Shown piece after piece: positions 50,182 to 59,182 of a stretch of DNA of 64,000 nucleotides. Below the pieces are notes generated by a model. That model searched no databases and was not told where the DNA came from. It worked only from the letters and a program-made list of their open reading frames with translations. A program made the translations under genes and the position numbers. Numbering within the stretch: the stretch's first letter is position 1; each line of letters opens with the position of its first letter. The stretch comes from Actinomycetota bacterium (GTDB taxonomy: Bacteria; Actinomycetota; Actinomycetes; Nanopelagicales; Nanopelagicaceae). The stretch is taken from positions 1 through 64,000 of the forward strand of contig CANCGX010000001.1 in NCBI GenBank assembly GCA_947377725.1. Reading direction: 5' to 3'.

Positions 50182-51498
50182 TTAAATCCAAGATGGAAAC
50201 CACATATGGTGGTACCAATTGCTGTATGAAATAACGCTTCCTATATAAATAGGTAGGAAATAAATGAAGTTGATTGCCACCAATCCAAGATAGCCATAAG
50301 TTATATACAGGCGCGATTGTGGGATATTCCCTTGATCATCTCTCTCAAGAAATTTTGAAAGTGCATAGATGATTAGTAGAACGACAAAAGGTTCAAAGGC
50401 GATTGCATAAAAGGTAAACATGGTGCGTTTCTGAAAGAAAAACCAAGGCAGGTAACCGGCAGCTAAGCCAAGGAGAATCAAGCCACTCTGCCATTCTCGG
50501 CGCGCAACCCAATATCCAATTGTGACAAAAAGAGCAGCTAATGCACTCCACCAGAGCAATGGAGTGCCAAGTGCCAATATTTCTTGGGCACAGGAATTAG
50601 TTCCACAACTTTTTGGGGTTGCGTAGAAAAAAGAGGTAGGTCGGCCCATGATCAGCCAACTCCATGGATTGGCAGCGTATGAGTGTCCCTCGGTTAACCC
50701 TTTATGAAAATTTAATATTTCTGATTGGTAATGAATGAACGACTTCAGGATTGACGGTGACCAATTGCGGCTCCAACCCTGTGGAGTTAAGAACCAACCA
50801 ATCCACGAAATTATGTAGGTTGCAACAGGTACGAGGCCAAATTGGAGAAGCCGTTTCCATAGCGATTTTGTGGCAATAACTTTTATCGGTCTTTCAAGTT
50901 CGAGCGCTTTGGCCATTCGGTAATCCGAGTACAAAAGGAATGCGCCGAAAGCAACCATGTAATACACCCCGCTCCATTTGGTGGCAAAAGCCAAACCGAG
51001 CGAGATTCCTGCGAGCCAAGGCTTGCTCAACAAAATAAAGTAGAACGAAAGAAGTATGAAGAACATTAAAAAGATATCTAAGAGTGCGGTGCGCGAGTGG
51101 ACGAGGTGGAGACCATCGAGAACCGTGAGTAGCGCAGCAGTGCATGCTAAGAAATAACTATTAAATAATTTGATCGCGACAAGAAAAATAATTCCAACAG
51201 AGATTGAACCGATAACGGCTGAAGAAAATCTCCATCCAAATTCATTGAATCCAAATAACTTAATTCCAGCTCCAATGATCCATTTGCCGATTGGGGGATG
51301 GACAATGAATTCGGCCGAACCATTTTTTTGCAATTCCACGCCATGCATGACGAGGGAGTGAGCATTTTTTGCGTAGTACACCTCGTCAAAGATGAATCCT
51401 TTGGGAGTTGCAAGGTGCCAGAGTCTTAGAGTGAGAGCCGCAAGCGTGAATCCAAGGGCCGTGAGCGCATCCCTTGAGCGAGCGGAGATTTCGGTCAT
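50182..51498 (-). CDS. Dolichyl-phosphate-mannose-protein mannosyltransferase (PMT family)
   Basis: A polytopic membrane glycosyltransferase of 438 residues that transfers mannose from polyprenyl phosphate to Ser/Thr of exported proteins. Visible features are the catalytic acidic motif in the first loop (FIFDEVYYAKNAHSLVMHG), HPPIGKWIIGAG, the many membrane segments, and the C-terminal NWYHHMWFPSWI. In mycobacteria the PMT gene (Rv1002c) also lies divergent from rsmI. I choose the ATG at 51498 because a -10 box sits six bases before it; GTG 51504 would add two residues. Confidence 0.92.
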   Translation of the reverse strand: MTEISARSRDALTALGFTLAALTLRLWHLATPKGFIFDEVYYAKNAHSLVMHGVELQKNGSAEFIVHPPIGKWIIGAGIKLFGFNEFGWRFSSAVIGSISVGIIFLVAIKLFNSYFLACTAALLTVLDGLHLVHSRTALLDIFLMFFILLSFYFILLSKPWLAGISLGLAFATKWSGVYYMVAFGAFLLYSDYRMAKALELERPIKVIATKSLWKRLLQFGLVPVATYIISWIGWFLTPQGWSRNWSPSILKSFIHYQSEILNFHKGLTEGHSYAANPWSWLIMGRPTSFFYATPKSCGTNSCAQEILALGTPLLWWSALAALFVTIGYWVARREWQSGLILLGLAAGYLPWFFFQKRTMFTFYAIAFEPFVVLLIIYALSKFLERDDQGNIPQSRLYITYGYLGLVAINFIYFLPIYIGSVISYSNWYHHMWFPSWI

Positions 51499-51504
51499 GC
51501 CCAC

Positions 51505-51510
51505 AGCCTA
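51505..51510 (-). promoter_or_regulatory. Leaderless -10 box of the mannosyltransferase gene
   Basis: On the minus strand TAGGCT lies exactly six bases before the ATG at 51498. Confidence 0.55.
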
Positions 51511-51524
51511 GAGCCTGAGAGAAT

Positions 51525-52370
51525 ATGACCGTGTTGATATTGGCTGCCATTCCGCTGGGTAATCCCGGCGACGCTTCGACGCGGTTAAAAGAAAGTATTC
51601 AAAGCGTTGAATATGTTGCCGCTGAAGACTCCAGGCGATTTACCCGTCTCTGCCAAGATTTGGAAATTCGCCACAACGCCAAGGTCATCTCCTTTTTCGA
51701 AGGGAACGAGAACGAGCGCCTCGAAGGATTGATTGCCATTTTGGAATCGGGGAAAGATCTTCTCGTTGTAACGGATGCAGGATTGCCTGGAATTAGCGAT
51801 CCCGGCTATCGATTGGCTAGAGAAGCCGTTGCTCGCAACATTCAGATTCAGGTGCTGCCAGGTCCAAGTGCAGTAACTACCGCACTTCTACTCTCTGGAT
51901 TATCTAGCGCAACATTTTGTTTTGATGGTTTCCCCCCTCGAACATCTGGATCTCGACTTGCTTGGTATGAGCAACGCGCCGAGGAAGAACGAACCATAAT
52001 TATTTTCGAGGCACCTCATCGACTCTTGGAATCATTAGAGGATATGAAGAACGCTTTTGGTTCAGATCGCAAGATTGCAGTATGCAGAGAAATGACAAAG
52101 ACGTACGAGGAAGTCGCACGAGGCACAATCAGCGAAATAATTGCGTGGGCTACCTCAAAAGATATTTTGGGCGAGATCACAGTAGTAATCGAAGGATTCA
52201 ACCCAGACCTTCGCGAGTTTGGTGATGATGAAATAGTTGCCAAAGTTTTAGCTCGCGAGACGGCTGGTGAGCTTCGAAAAGAAGCAATTGTGGCAGTTGC
52301 GAAGGAAATAGGCGTTGCGAAGAGAATTGTCTTCGACGTAATGGTTCAACAGAAGGATAAGATTCGATAA
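51525..52370 (+). CDS. rsmI: 16S rRNA (cytidine-1402-2'-O)-methyltransferase
   Basis: Methylates the ribose of C1402 in the decoding centre. The 281-residue protein of the tetrapyrrole-methylase fold has AAIPLGNPGDASTRLKE, VAAEDSRRFTRLC, TDAGLPGISDPGYRL, VLPGPSAVTTALLLSGL and EAPHRLLESL. No clear Shine-Dalgarno or TANNNT-6 box precedes the ATG. It overlaps metG by one base. Confidence 0.95.
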   Translation: MTVLILAAIPLGNPGDASTRLKESIQSVEYVAAEDSRRFTRLCQDLEIRHNAKVISFFEGNENERLEGLIAILESGKDLLVVTDAGLPGISDPGYRLAREAVARNIQIQVLPGPSAVTTALLLSGLSSATFCFDGFPPRTSGSRLAWYEQRAEEERTIIIFEAPHRLLESLEDMKNAFGSDRKIAVCREMTKTYEEVARGTISEIIAWATSKDILGEITVVIEGFNPDLREFGDDEIVAKVLARETAGELRKEAIVAVAKEIGVAKRIVFDVMVQQKDKIR

Positions 52371-53923
52371 TGACCTCATCTCAAAAGGCGTTCTACCTCA
52401 CGACTCCGATCTACTACGTTAACGATGCGCCGCATATTGGGCACGCCTACACAACTGTTGCTGGAGATGTGTTGACGCGTTGGCATCGCCAAAAGGGAGA
52501 AAACGTTTGGTTCCTGACGGGCACCGACGAGCACGGCCAGAAAGTATTGAATACGGCCACTGCAAACAATGTGGCGCCACAAGACTGGTGTGACCGGCTC
52601 GTGGAGGATGCCTGGAAACCAGTGTGGAAAAATCTCAATATCGCAAATGATGATTTTATTCGGACAACCGACCCTCGCCACATGGACCGAGTCCAGCGAT
52701 TCCTGTCAGATTTGAAAGATAAAGGGTTTATTTATTCAGGTAAGTACGAAGGACCGTACTGCATTGGTTGTGAAGAATTTAAGTTACCGGGAGATTTGGT
52801 AGAAGGTAAATGCCCAATCCACTCAACTCCAGTGGAAAATGTGAGTGAAGAGAATTGGTTCTTTAAATTAAGTCACTTTGTTCCCGCGCTCATCGAGCGT
52901 TATAAGTCAAACCCTGAGGCGTGCGAACCCGCGAGCGCTCGCAATGAAGTCTTGGCATTTCTTGAAGGTGGCGTACAAGATCTTTCAATTTCACGTTCGA
53001 CTTTTGATTGGGGAATCCCTGTTCCTTGGGATACCAAGCAAGTGGTTTATGTTTGGTTCGACGCTCTACTTAATTATGCGACAGCAGTGGGTGTAGGCGA
53101 TGAACCATCATCTGAAGGCGGAAAGAAATTCGCCGAAACGTGGCCATGCGATGTCCATCTTGTTGGCAAAGACATTCTTAGGTTCCATGCCGTGATTTGG
53201 CCAGCAATGTTGATGGCGGCGGGTCTTCCTGTACCAAAAAAAGTTTTTGCACACGGGTGGTTGCTCGTTGGCGGCGAAAAGATGAGTAAGAGCAAGCTCA
53301 CAGGAATTGCGCCTTCTGACATTACCGACCATTTTGGAGTCGATGCATTCCGTTATTACTTCCTTCGGGCCATTCCATTTGGCACTGATGGATCTTTCTC
53401 ATGGGAAGACATGGGTGCTCGATATACAAGCGAGCTCGCCAATGATTTTGGCAATTTAGCTTCCCGCTTGATTGCGATGGTAGAGAAGTATTGCGATGGC
53501 GAGATTCCGGAAGTAGCTCACGATTCTGTGCTTGAAGCATCACTTGCAGAAACCGTTAAAAAAGCAGATGCAGCGATTTGCGCATTGGATTTCCAAGGTG
53601 GCATCAACGCAATTATGGATTTCTGTAAAAGAGTTAATGGGTATGTAACTGAAAAGGAACCTTGGGTTGTTGCTAAAGACGACTCACGCAAGACCGAACT
53701 TGACGCAATTCTTTACAACACAGCTGAAGCAATTCGGGCGCTTGCTGTATTACTGCATCCAGTAATGCCGGCCACAACGCAAACGTTGTGGGAAAGTCTT
53801 GGTGTTGAGAGCGATCTCGCATCTCAAAAAATATCTGATGTTGCAACATGGGGACAGCTGAAACCAGGCTCTAAAGTCACAAAGGGTGCTGTTCTTTTCC
53901 CTCGCCTTGAAGAGAAGATTTAA
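52370..53923 (+). CDS. metG: Methionine-tRNA ligase
   Basis: Class I synthetase of 517 residues. It has TTPIYYVNDAPHIGHAYTT (HIGH motif as HIGH), GTDEHGQKV, a zinc-knuckle pattern CIGCEEF followed by KCPIH, HGWLLVGGEKMSKSKL (KMSKS loop) and an anticodon-binding helical domain. The C-terminal tRNA-binding extension of E. coli MetG is absent, as in most Actinobacteria. Start overlaps the rsmI stop by one base (TAATG). Confidence 0.96.
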   Translation: MTSSQKAFYLTTPIYYVNDAPHIGHAYTTVAGDVLTRWHRQKGENVWFLTGTDEHGQKVLNTATANNVAPQDWCDRLVEDAWKPVWKNLNIANDDFIRTTDPRHMDRVQRFLSDLKDKGFIYSGKYEGPYCIGCEEFKLPGDLVEGKCPIHSTPVENVSEENWFFKLSHFVPALIERYKSNPEACEPASARNEVLAFLEGGVQDLSISRSTFDWGIPVPWDTKQVVYVWFDALLNYATAVGVGDEPSSEGGKKFAETWPCDVHLVGKDILRFHAVIWPAMLMAAGLPVPKKVFAHGWLLVGGEKMSKSKLTGIAPSDITDHFGVDAFRYYFLRAIPFGTDGSFSWEDMGARYTSELANDFGNLASRLIAMVEKYCDGEIPEVAHDSVLEASLAETVKKADAAICALDFQGGINAIMDFCKRVNGYVTEKEPWVVAKDDSRKTELDAILYNTAEAIRALAVLLHPVMPATTQTLWESLGVESDLASQKISDVATWGQLKPGSKVTKGAVLFPRLEEKI

Positions 53924-53929
53924 GAATCT

Positions 53930-54784
53930 ATGTCAGATCGTTTTACTCTCGAGAAGGAGCGTGAAGTTGCGCCACTTCCCGAAGCCCTGACATCTCCATG
54001 CATTGATAATCACGCGCATCTTGAATTGATTGCAGAGTCTGAACCAGATTCACCTGCAATTAAAGCAATTTTGGATGAGGCAAAGAGCGTCGGAATCGAT
54101 CGAGTCATTCAGGTTGGATATTCGGCAGTTCAATCGGCTTGGGGAGTTCGTTGTGCAGAAGCGTTTCCTGGTCGTGTCTTAGCAGCTGTAGCGCTTCACC
54201 CAAATGATGCCCCTGTTACTGCAGATCTTGAAGGCGATTTAAGAGTTATAGCCGATCTTGCGCAACATCCCCGTGTTCGAGCAATTGGTGAAACCGGTTT
54301 GGACTTCTTCCGAACTGCGCCAGATGGTCGGGAAAAACAAATTTATTCCTTCAAGCGCCACATTCAGATTGCTAAAGATGTGAATAAAGCGGTCATGATT
54401 CACGACAGAGATGCTCACCGCGAAGTCCTCGATACTTTGGCAGAAGTTGGCGCTCCACAGAAGGTTGTTTTTCATTGCTACTCAGGTGATGCAGAAATGG
54501 CTCGAGAGTGCATAAGTAATGGTTATTACCTATCTTTTGCTGGGACTGTAACTTTCAAAAATGCTCCGCATTTACGTGAGGCACTTGCACTTGCACCGCT
54601 AAATCGAATTCTTGTTGAGACGGATGCTCCATTTTTAACTCCAATGCCAAATAGAGGATTACTGAATACTCCTGCTCAGATTCCAAATACTTTAAGGCTC
54701 ATGGCTGAGGTTCGCGACATGGACCTAGATGAGCTTTGTGAGGCAATTGTTCAAAACACAACAAACGTCTATGGCGAGTTTTAA
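53930..54784 (+). CDS. tatD: TatD family metal-dependent deoxyribonuclease
   Basis: The 284-residue TIM-barrel hydrolase has the first metal motif as DNHAHLEL (usual DSHCHL), AIGETGLDFFRT, QIAKDVNKAVMIHDRD, VFHCYSGDAEMA and VETDAPFLTPMPNRG. TatD enzymes degrade DNA 3' ends. The N-terminal 20 residues extend beyond the usual start. It sits between metG and ksgA; in mycobacteria rpfB (resuscitation-promoting factor) lies between tatD and ksgA, but here only two bases separate them. Confidence 0.94.
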   Translation: MSDRFTLEKEREVAPLPEALTSPCIDNHAHLELIAESEPDSPAIKAILDEAKSVGIDRVIQVGYSAVQSAWGVRCAEAFPGRVLAAVALHPNDAPVTADLEGDLRVIADLAQHPRVRAIGETGLDFFRTAPDGREKQIYSFKRHIQIAKDVNKAVMIHDRDAHREVLDTLAEVGAPQKVVFHCYSGDAEMARECISNGYYLSFAGTVTFKNAPHLREALALAPLNRILVETDAPFLTPMPNRGLLNTPAQIPNTLRLMAEVRDMDLDELCEAIVQNTTNVYGEF

Positions 54785-54786
54785 TC

Positions 54787-55614
54787 ATGTCAGGACTTTT
54801 GGGTGCACATGAAATTCGAGAAATTGCTACTCGCATAGGAGTAAATCCAACTAAAAAGCTGGGTCAGAATTTTGTTGTAGATGCAAATACATGTCGCCGA
54901 ATCGTAAAAAGCGCTGATGTTTTGGATACTGATATCGCTCTTGAAATTGGTCCAGGTCTTGGCTCCTTAACTCTTGCGCTTCTTGAATCAGCAGCGCGAG
55001 TTGTCGCCATAGAAATCGATCCAAGGCTTGCGGCAGAACTTCCAGCCACAGCGGAACGCCACGGTTTTGATGCATCACTCTTAGAAGTAATAACTGCGGA
55101 TGCCATGAATTTAGAGGCTCTGGATCCAGCCCCAACTGTCTTGGTTGCAAATCTTCCTTATAACGTCTCTGTTCCTGTGTTATTGAGGGCTTTTGAGAAA
55201 TTGCCATCGCTCCGTGCTGGGGTAGTAATGGTTCAAAGTGAAGTTGCTGATCGATTGGTGGCGAAGCCGGGTACGAAGAATTACGGATCTCCATCGGTCA
55301 AAGCGAATTGGTGGGGGACACTTATCTCGGCCGGAAACGTCTCTCGAAGCATATTTTGGCCCGTTCCGAATGTGGATTCTTCGCTCGTTCGATTTGATCG
55401 TCACGAAGTACCCGGAGACGAGGCACTGCGCCGAAAGACATTTGCGCTCATAGAAGGAGCTTTTGCCCAACGGCGGAAGATGTTGAGAGGGGCGCTTTCG
55501 GAGTTATTAGGTCCATCGGCTAGCGCAATAATTGAAAGTGCGGGCGTCGACCCCACGGTGAGAGGCGAAGCTCTCGTTCTTGCTGACTATATAAGAATCG
55601 CACAGGCCCAGTAA
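54787..55614 (+). CDS. rsmA: 16S rRNA (adenine-1518/1519-N6)-dimethyltransferase
   Basis: KsgA/RsmA dimethylates two adenines in 16S helix 45. The 275-residue protein has KKLGQNFVVDANTCRRIV, the SAM motif LEIGPGLGSLTLALL, VVAIEIDPRLAAEL and catalytic NLPYNVSVPVLL. C-terminal helical domain with FAQRRKMLRGAL. Two bases after tatD and 18 bases before ispE, so likely one unit with the genes upstream. Confidence 0.95.
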   Translation: MSGLLGAHEIREIATRIGVNPTKKLGQNFVVDANTCRRIVKSADVLDTDIALEIGPGLGSLTLALLESAARVVAIEIDPRLAAELPATAERHGFDASLLEVITADAMNLEALDPAPTVLVANLPYNVSVPVLLRAFEKLPSLRAGVVMVQSEVADRLVAKPGTKNYGSPSVKANWWGTLISAGNVSRSIFWPVPNVDSSLVRFDRHEVPGDEALRRKTFALIEGAFAQRRKMLRGALSELLGPSASAIIESAGVDPTVRGEALVLADYIRIAQAQ

Positions 55615-55620
55615 AAGCAA

Positions 55621-55626
55621 TACGCT
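55621..55626 (+). promoter_or_regulatory. Leaderless -10 box of ispE
   Basis: TACGCT lies exactly six bases before the ispE GTG, right after the ksgA stop. Confidence 0.5.
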
Positions 55627-55632
55627 ACAGAT

Positions 55633-56553
55633 GTGATTACAAAAGGCGTGGTTGTTCGCGTTCCAGCGAAAGTGAATCTCCAGTTATCAGTGGGGCCTTT
55701 AGGGACTGATGGATTTCATGAAGTAGTAAGCGTCTTTCAAGCTATTTCAATATTCGATGATGTGACCGTGCGCTACGGCGCAGAAGGAAGTGGCATAAAG
55801 CTTTCGGTGTCAGGATCGACAACACATGGAGTTCCAACAGATTCCTCAAATCTTGCATTCAAAGCGGCACAACTGATGGTTGAGCGCCACCAAGCAACTC
55901 CAGATTTAGAGATTCATTTAAAGAAGGAAATTCCGGTTGCTGGTGGCATGGCGGGCGGAAGTGCAGATGCTGCTGGCGTAATTGTTGGAATCGATGCGCT
56001 CTGCGATTTGAGCTTATCTCGCGATGACATGGAAAAAATTGCAGCGGAACTCGGAAGCGATGTTCCTTTCTCAATTGCAGGTGGAATTGCCATCGGGCGC
56101 GGGCACGGGGATCAACTAACGCCGGCGCTTGCTCGAGGTACTTATCACTGGGTTGTTGCGATGTCGGGCAGCGGATTGTCGACTCCTTCTGTTTATAAAG
56201 AGTGCGACCGTCTTCGCGAAGGAAGTGTCATTAGTAACCCGCGTACAAGTGATTCCTTATTGCAGGCACTGCGAGCCGCTGATGCTCGTGGAGTTGGTGA
56301 ATATCTCACGAATGATTTACAAGCTGCGGCTTGCTCACTTCGGCCCGCGCTGCGCCTAGTTCTTGATGTAGGCGAGGAATATGGAGCTTTAGGAGGAATC
56401 GTTTCTGGTTCTGGCCCAACTGTTGTATTTCTGGTTGAGGATGAAGAAAGAGCACTTGATTTAACTGTCGCTCTCAGTGCCAGTGGGGTTGTATCAAGCG
56501 TTTTACGTGCATATGGCCCTGTCCATGGTGCCCGAGTGGTGGAGACTCTTTAG
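55633..56553 (+). CDS. ispE: 4-diphosphocytidyl-2-C-methyl-D-erythritol kinase
   Basis: GHMP kinase of the MEP isoprenoid pathway, 306 residues. It has VRVPAKVNLQLSVGPLG, the GHMP ATP loop PVAGGMAGGSADAAGVI, LGSDVPFSIAGGIAIGRG and the C-terminal GIVSGSGPTVVFL. The start is GTG at 55633; an ATG two bases earlier is out of frame and immediately stopped. Leaderless by its -10 box. Confidence 0.94.
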   Translation: MITKGVVVRVPAKVNLQLSVGPLGTDGFHEVVSVFQAISIFDDVTVRYGAEGSGIKLSVSGSTTHGVPTDSSNLAFKAAQLMVERHQATPDLEIHLKKEIPVAGGMAGGSADAAGVIVGIDALCDLSLSRDDMEKIAAELGSDVPFSIAGGIAIGRGHGDQLTPALARGTYHWVVAMSGSGLSTPSVYKECDRLREGSVISNPRTSDSLLQALRAADARGVGEYLTNDLQAAACSLRPALRLVLDVGEEYGALGGIVSGSGPTVVFLVEDEERALDLTVALSASGVVSSVLRAYGPVHGARVVETL

Positions 56554-56593
56554 CTTTTTTGCGTGAATCGCCACAATAAGGGAGAATTCAGGT

Positions 56594-56668
56594 TCCGCCA
56601 TTGTGTAGTGGCTAGCACATGGGCCTTTGAAGCCCAGGGTCCAGGATCGATACCTGGTGGCGGAGCCA
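56594..56668 (+). tRNA. tRNA-Gln (anticodon TTG)
   Basis: The 75-base gene folds as a complete cloverleaf: acceptor TCCGCCA (56594-56600) with TGGCGGA (56658-56664), D stem GTGT/GCAC, anticodon stem TGGGC/GCCCA around loop CTTTGAA (anticodon TTG), T stem CCAGG/CCTGG, discriminator G and an encoded CCA end. The T-loop reads ATCGATA, so position 54 is A instead of the almost universal T. Placed between ispE and glmU, as near glmU in mycobacteria. Confidence 0.95.
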
Positions 56669-56690
56669 GATCGAGCGAGTGGCGGAGCCA
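56658..56690 (+). repeat. Duplicated tRNA 3' end
   Basis: The last 11 bases of the tRNA-Gln gene (TGGCGGAGCCA, 56658-56668) are repeated exactly at 56680-56690, 22 bases further. The second copy lies within GTGGCGGAGCCAC, an inverted repeat with a 3-base centre. It could be a trace of past integration at the tRNA end or a processing/hairpin element. Confidence 0.6.
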
Positions 56691-56732
56691 CCGATAGACT
56701 CCGACAACGAGCTACACAGTTGGGAGGCACTT

Positions 56733-58190
56733 TTGGCTAGTCTGCAAAGCAATAACCAAAAGCAAGTCAGCCTTGCAATCGTGCTCGCAGCCGGTGAAGG
56801 CACGCGAATGAAATCTTCGCTAGCAAAAGTACTTCATCCCATCGCAGGCAAAACAGTTATTCACCATGTCATAGATGCTGTTTCTCCGGTAGCCAAAGAA
56901 CTTTCAGTAGTCGTCGGCGCACACCGTGAAAACGTTGAGGAGCATATTTCAACAATTGCTTCATCTGCTAACAAAGTCTTTCAAGCAGAACGGAATGGAA
57001 CAGGGCATGCAGTGCAGCTTGCGCTCGCTGAAGCTCATACAAGTGGAACAGTTCTGGTTGTAGCTGGGGATACACCGCTCTTGCGCACATCCACACTTCA
57101 AGATTTTCTTGAAGCCCACGTCGAACTAGAAAGCGTAGCTTCGGTCTTGACTGCGGTATTGCCAGATCCTCAAGGTTACGGGCGAATCGTCCGCGATGAT
57201 CTAGGCGCAATTGTGAAAATAATTGAAGAGCGCGATGCGGATGATGACGCAAAACTCATTGACGAGATAAATACTGGCGTTTACATATTTGATATCGACG
57301 CTCTTCGTGAAGCATCAAAAAAACTGACTTCAGATAATTCGCAGGGCGAGTTGTATCTAACGGATGTTATTTCTTTGATCAAGGAATCTGGCAAAGTTGC
57401 AGTTGCGATTCAATGTAACGATTACACCGAAACGCTTGGCATCAATGATCGATCGCAGTTAGCCGAATGCGCGGCAATTATGAGAGATCGCATAAATGAC
57501 GCTCACATGCTCAACGGTGTCTCAATCATTGACCCTGTGACTACTTGGATTGATTCCACGGTTGAAATCGCAGCAGATGTCACGATTATGCCCGGTTCGG
57601 CTCTGCATGGAACAACCAAGGTTGCTTCCGGCGCTCTGATTGGTCCAAGAAGCACGTTGACAAATGTGGTTGTTTCAGAAGGCGCAGTAATAATTGAATC
57701 TCGAGCAACAGATGCTGAGATTGGTCGCGAAGCAAGCGTTGGACCGTTTTCCTTTATTCGCCCAGGAACCCGTCTTGCGCCTCAATCAAAGATAGGCGCA
57801 TATGTTGAGGTTAAGAATTCAACAATTGGTGAAGGTTCGAAAGTTCCTCACCTTTCTTATGTAGGAGATGCAACTATTGGAACGGGCACCAATATCGGTG
57901 CTGCCACTATTTTTGTGAACTATGACGGAGTCGAGAAACACCAGACAGTTGTGGGAGACCATGTTCGAGTAGGTAGTGACACTATGCTCGTAGCACCAGT
58001 AAAAATTGGAGATGGCGCCTACACGGCCGCCGGATCCATAATTACTGAGGACGTTCCTGCAGGTGCAATCGGTGTTGCTCGCGCCAAGCAGAGAAATGTT
58101 TTAGGTTGGGTGCTTCGACGGAGATCGGGAACGAAATCTGAGCAAGCAGCCAGAAATGCAGGGGCCACAGAATCAAAGTCACAGGAGTAA
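56733..58190 (+). CDS. glmU: Bifunctional GlcNAc-1-phosphate uridyltransferase / glucosamine-1-phosphate acetyltransferase
   Basis: GlmU completes UDP-GlcNAc synthesis. The 485-residue protein has the uridyltransferase loop LAAGEGTRMKSSLAKVLHP, GTGHAVQLAL, and a C-terminal left-handed beta-helix (hexapeptide repeats about 260-450) with GPFSFIRPGTRLAP, VPHLSYVGDATIG and NYDGVEKH. I place the start at TTG 56733, five bases after GGGAGG; a GTG at 56679 would add 18 residues drawn from the duplicated tRNA end. Together with glmS and glmM the window holds the full UDP-GlcNAc route. Confidence 0.93.
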   Translation: MASLQSNNQKQVSLAIVLAAGEGTRMKSSLAKVLHPIAGKTVIHHVIDAVSPVAKELSVVVGAHRENVEEHISTIASSANKVFQAERNGTGHAVQLALAEAHTSGTVLVVAGDTPLLRTSTLQDFLEAHVELESVASVLTAVLPDPQGYGRIVRDDLGAIVKIIEERDADDDAKLIDEINTGVYIFDIDALREASKKLTSDNSQGELYLTDVISLIKESGKVAVAIQCNDYTETLGINDRSQLAECAAIMRDRINDAHMLNGVSIIDPVTTWIDSTVEIAADVTIMPGSALHGTTKVASGALIGPRSTLTNVVVSEGAVIIESRATDAEIGREASVGPFSFIRPGTRLAPQSKIGAYVEVKNSTIGEGSKVPHLSYVGDATIGTGTNIGAATIFVNYDGVEKHQTVVGDHVRVGSDTMLVAPVKIGDGAYTAAGSIITEDVPAGAIGVARAKQRNVLGWVLRRRSGTKSEQAARNAGATESKSQE

Positions 58191-58201
58191 GGGGAGTGTC
58201 C

Positions 58202-59182
58202 ATGAGCGAACTTCGTCTCTCATCTGAAAAACGCTTGCGCGTTTTTTCTGGAAGAGGTTATCCGGAGCTAGCAGAAGAGGTTGCATCTGACCTTGGTATT
58301 GCAGTTACCCCAACTTCGGCGTATGACTTTGCGAATGGTGAAATTTTTGTACGCTTCGAAGAGAGTGTTCGCGGAAGCGATGCCTTCGTCATTCAGAGCC
58401 ATGCTGCTCCAGTAAATAAGCAGATTATGGAACAACTCATCATGGTGGATGCTTTGAAGCGTGCTTCAGCAAAACGCATCACTGTGGTTGCGCCTTTTTA
58501 TGGCTATGCCCGTCAGGATAAGAAGCACCGCGGACGCGAGCCAATCTCAGCTCGTTTGATGGCAGATTTATTTAAAGCCGCCGGAGCAGATCGCTTGATG
58601 GTTGTTGATCTACATACTTCCCAGATTCAAGGATTCTTTGATGGTCCAGTAGATCATCTCTTCGCATTGCCACTTCTTACTAATTATGTAGGCAGCAAAG
58701 TCGATCGCAACAATCTAACAATTGTTTCGCCAGATTCTGGTCGCGTACGAGTTGCCGAGCGTTGGTCTGATCTCATGGGCGGTTGTCCAATCGCGTTTAT
58801 CCATAAGACTCGCGATCCTCGAATTCCAAATGAAGCGACCATTGGTCGCATCGTTGGTGATGTTAAGGGCCGTACAGCTGTTGTTATTGATGACATGATT
58901 GATACTGCTGGAACGATTGTTAAAGCTGTAGATGCTTGTATCGATGCAGGAGCATCAGAAGTCATCGTCGCAGCAACTCACGGAGTTCTTTCTGGACCAG
59001 CGTCAGATCGCCTCAAAAATAGTGGCGCAACTGAAGTTGTCATGACAAATACATTGCCAATTCCAGAAGATCGCCGCTTTGATAAATTGACTGTCCTTTC
59101 AATCGCTCCTCTTCTTGCTCGCGCAATCCGAGAAGTTTTTGAAGACGGTTCCGTTACAAGTCTTTTCGACGGACACAGTTAA
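58202..59182 (+). CDS. prs: Ribose-phosphate pyrophosphokinase
   Basis: Makes PRPP for purine, pyrimidine, His and Trp synthesis. The 326-residue protein has FANGEIFVRFEESVRGSDAF, PFYGYARQDKKHRGREPISA, VDLHTSQIQGFFDGPVDHL and the PRPP loop VVIDDMIDTAGTI. GGGGAG lies five bases before the ATG at 58202; GTG 58196 is too close to it. Adjacent to glmU as in other Actinobacteria, and overlapping the TetR gene by one base. Confidence 0.95.
   Translation: MSELRLSSEKRLRVFSGRGYPELAEEVASDLGIAVTPTSAYDFANGEIFVRFEESVRGSDAFVIQSHAAPVNKQIMEQLIMVDALKRASAKRITVVAPFYGYARQDKKHRGREPISARLMADLFKAAGADRLMVVDLHTSQIQGFFDGPVDHLFALPLLTNYVGSKVDRNNLTIVSPDSGRVRVAERWSDLMGGCPIAFIHKTRDPRIPNEATIGRIVGDVKGRTAVVIDDMIDTAGTIVKAVDACIDAGASEVIVAATHGVLSGPASDRLKNSGATEVVMTNTLPIPEDRRFDKLTVLSIAPLLARAIREVFEDGSVTSLFDGHS

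Noticed and set aside
56679..56732. Upstream GTG start for glmU
   Set aside because: It would translate the duplicated tRNA end, has no ribosome site, and the TTG at 56733 has GGGAGG at good spacing and a family-like N-terminus.
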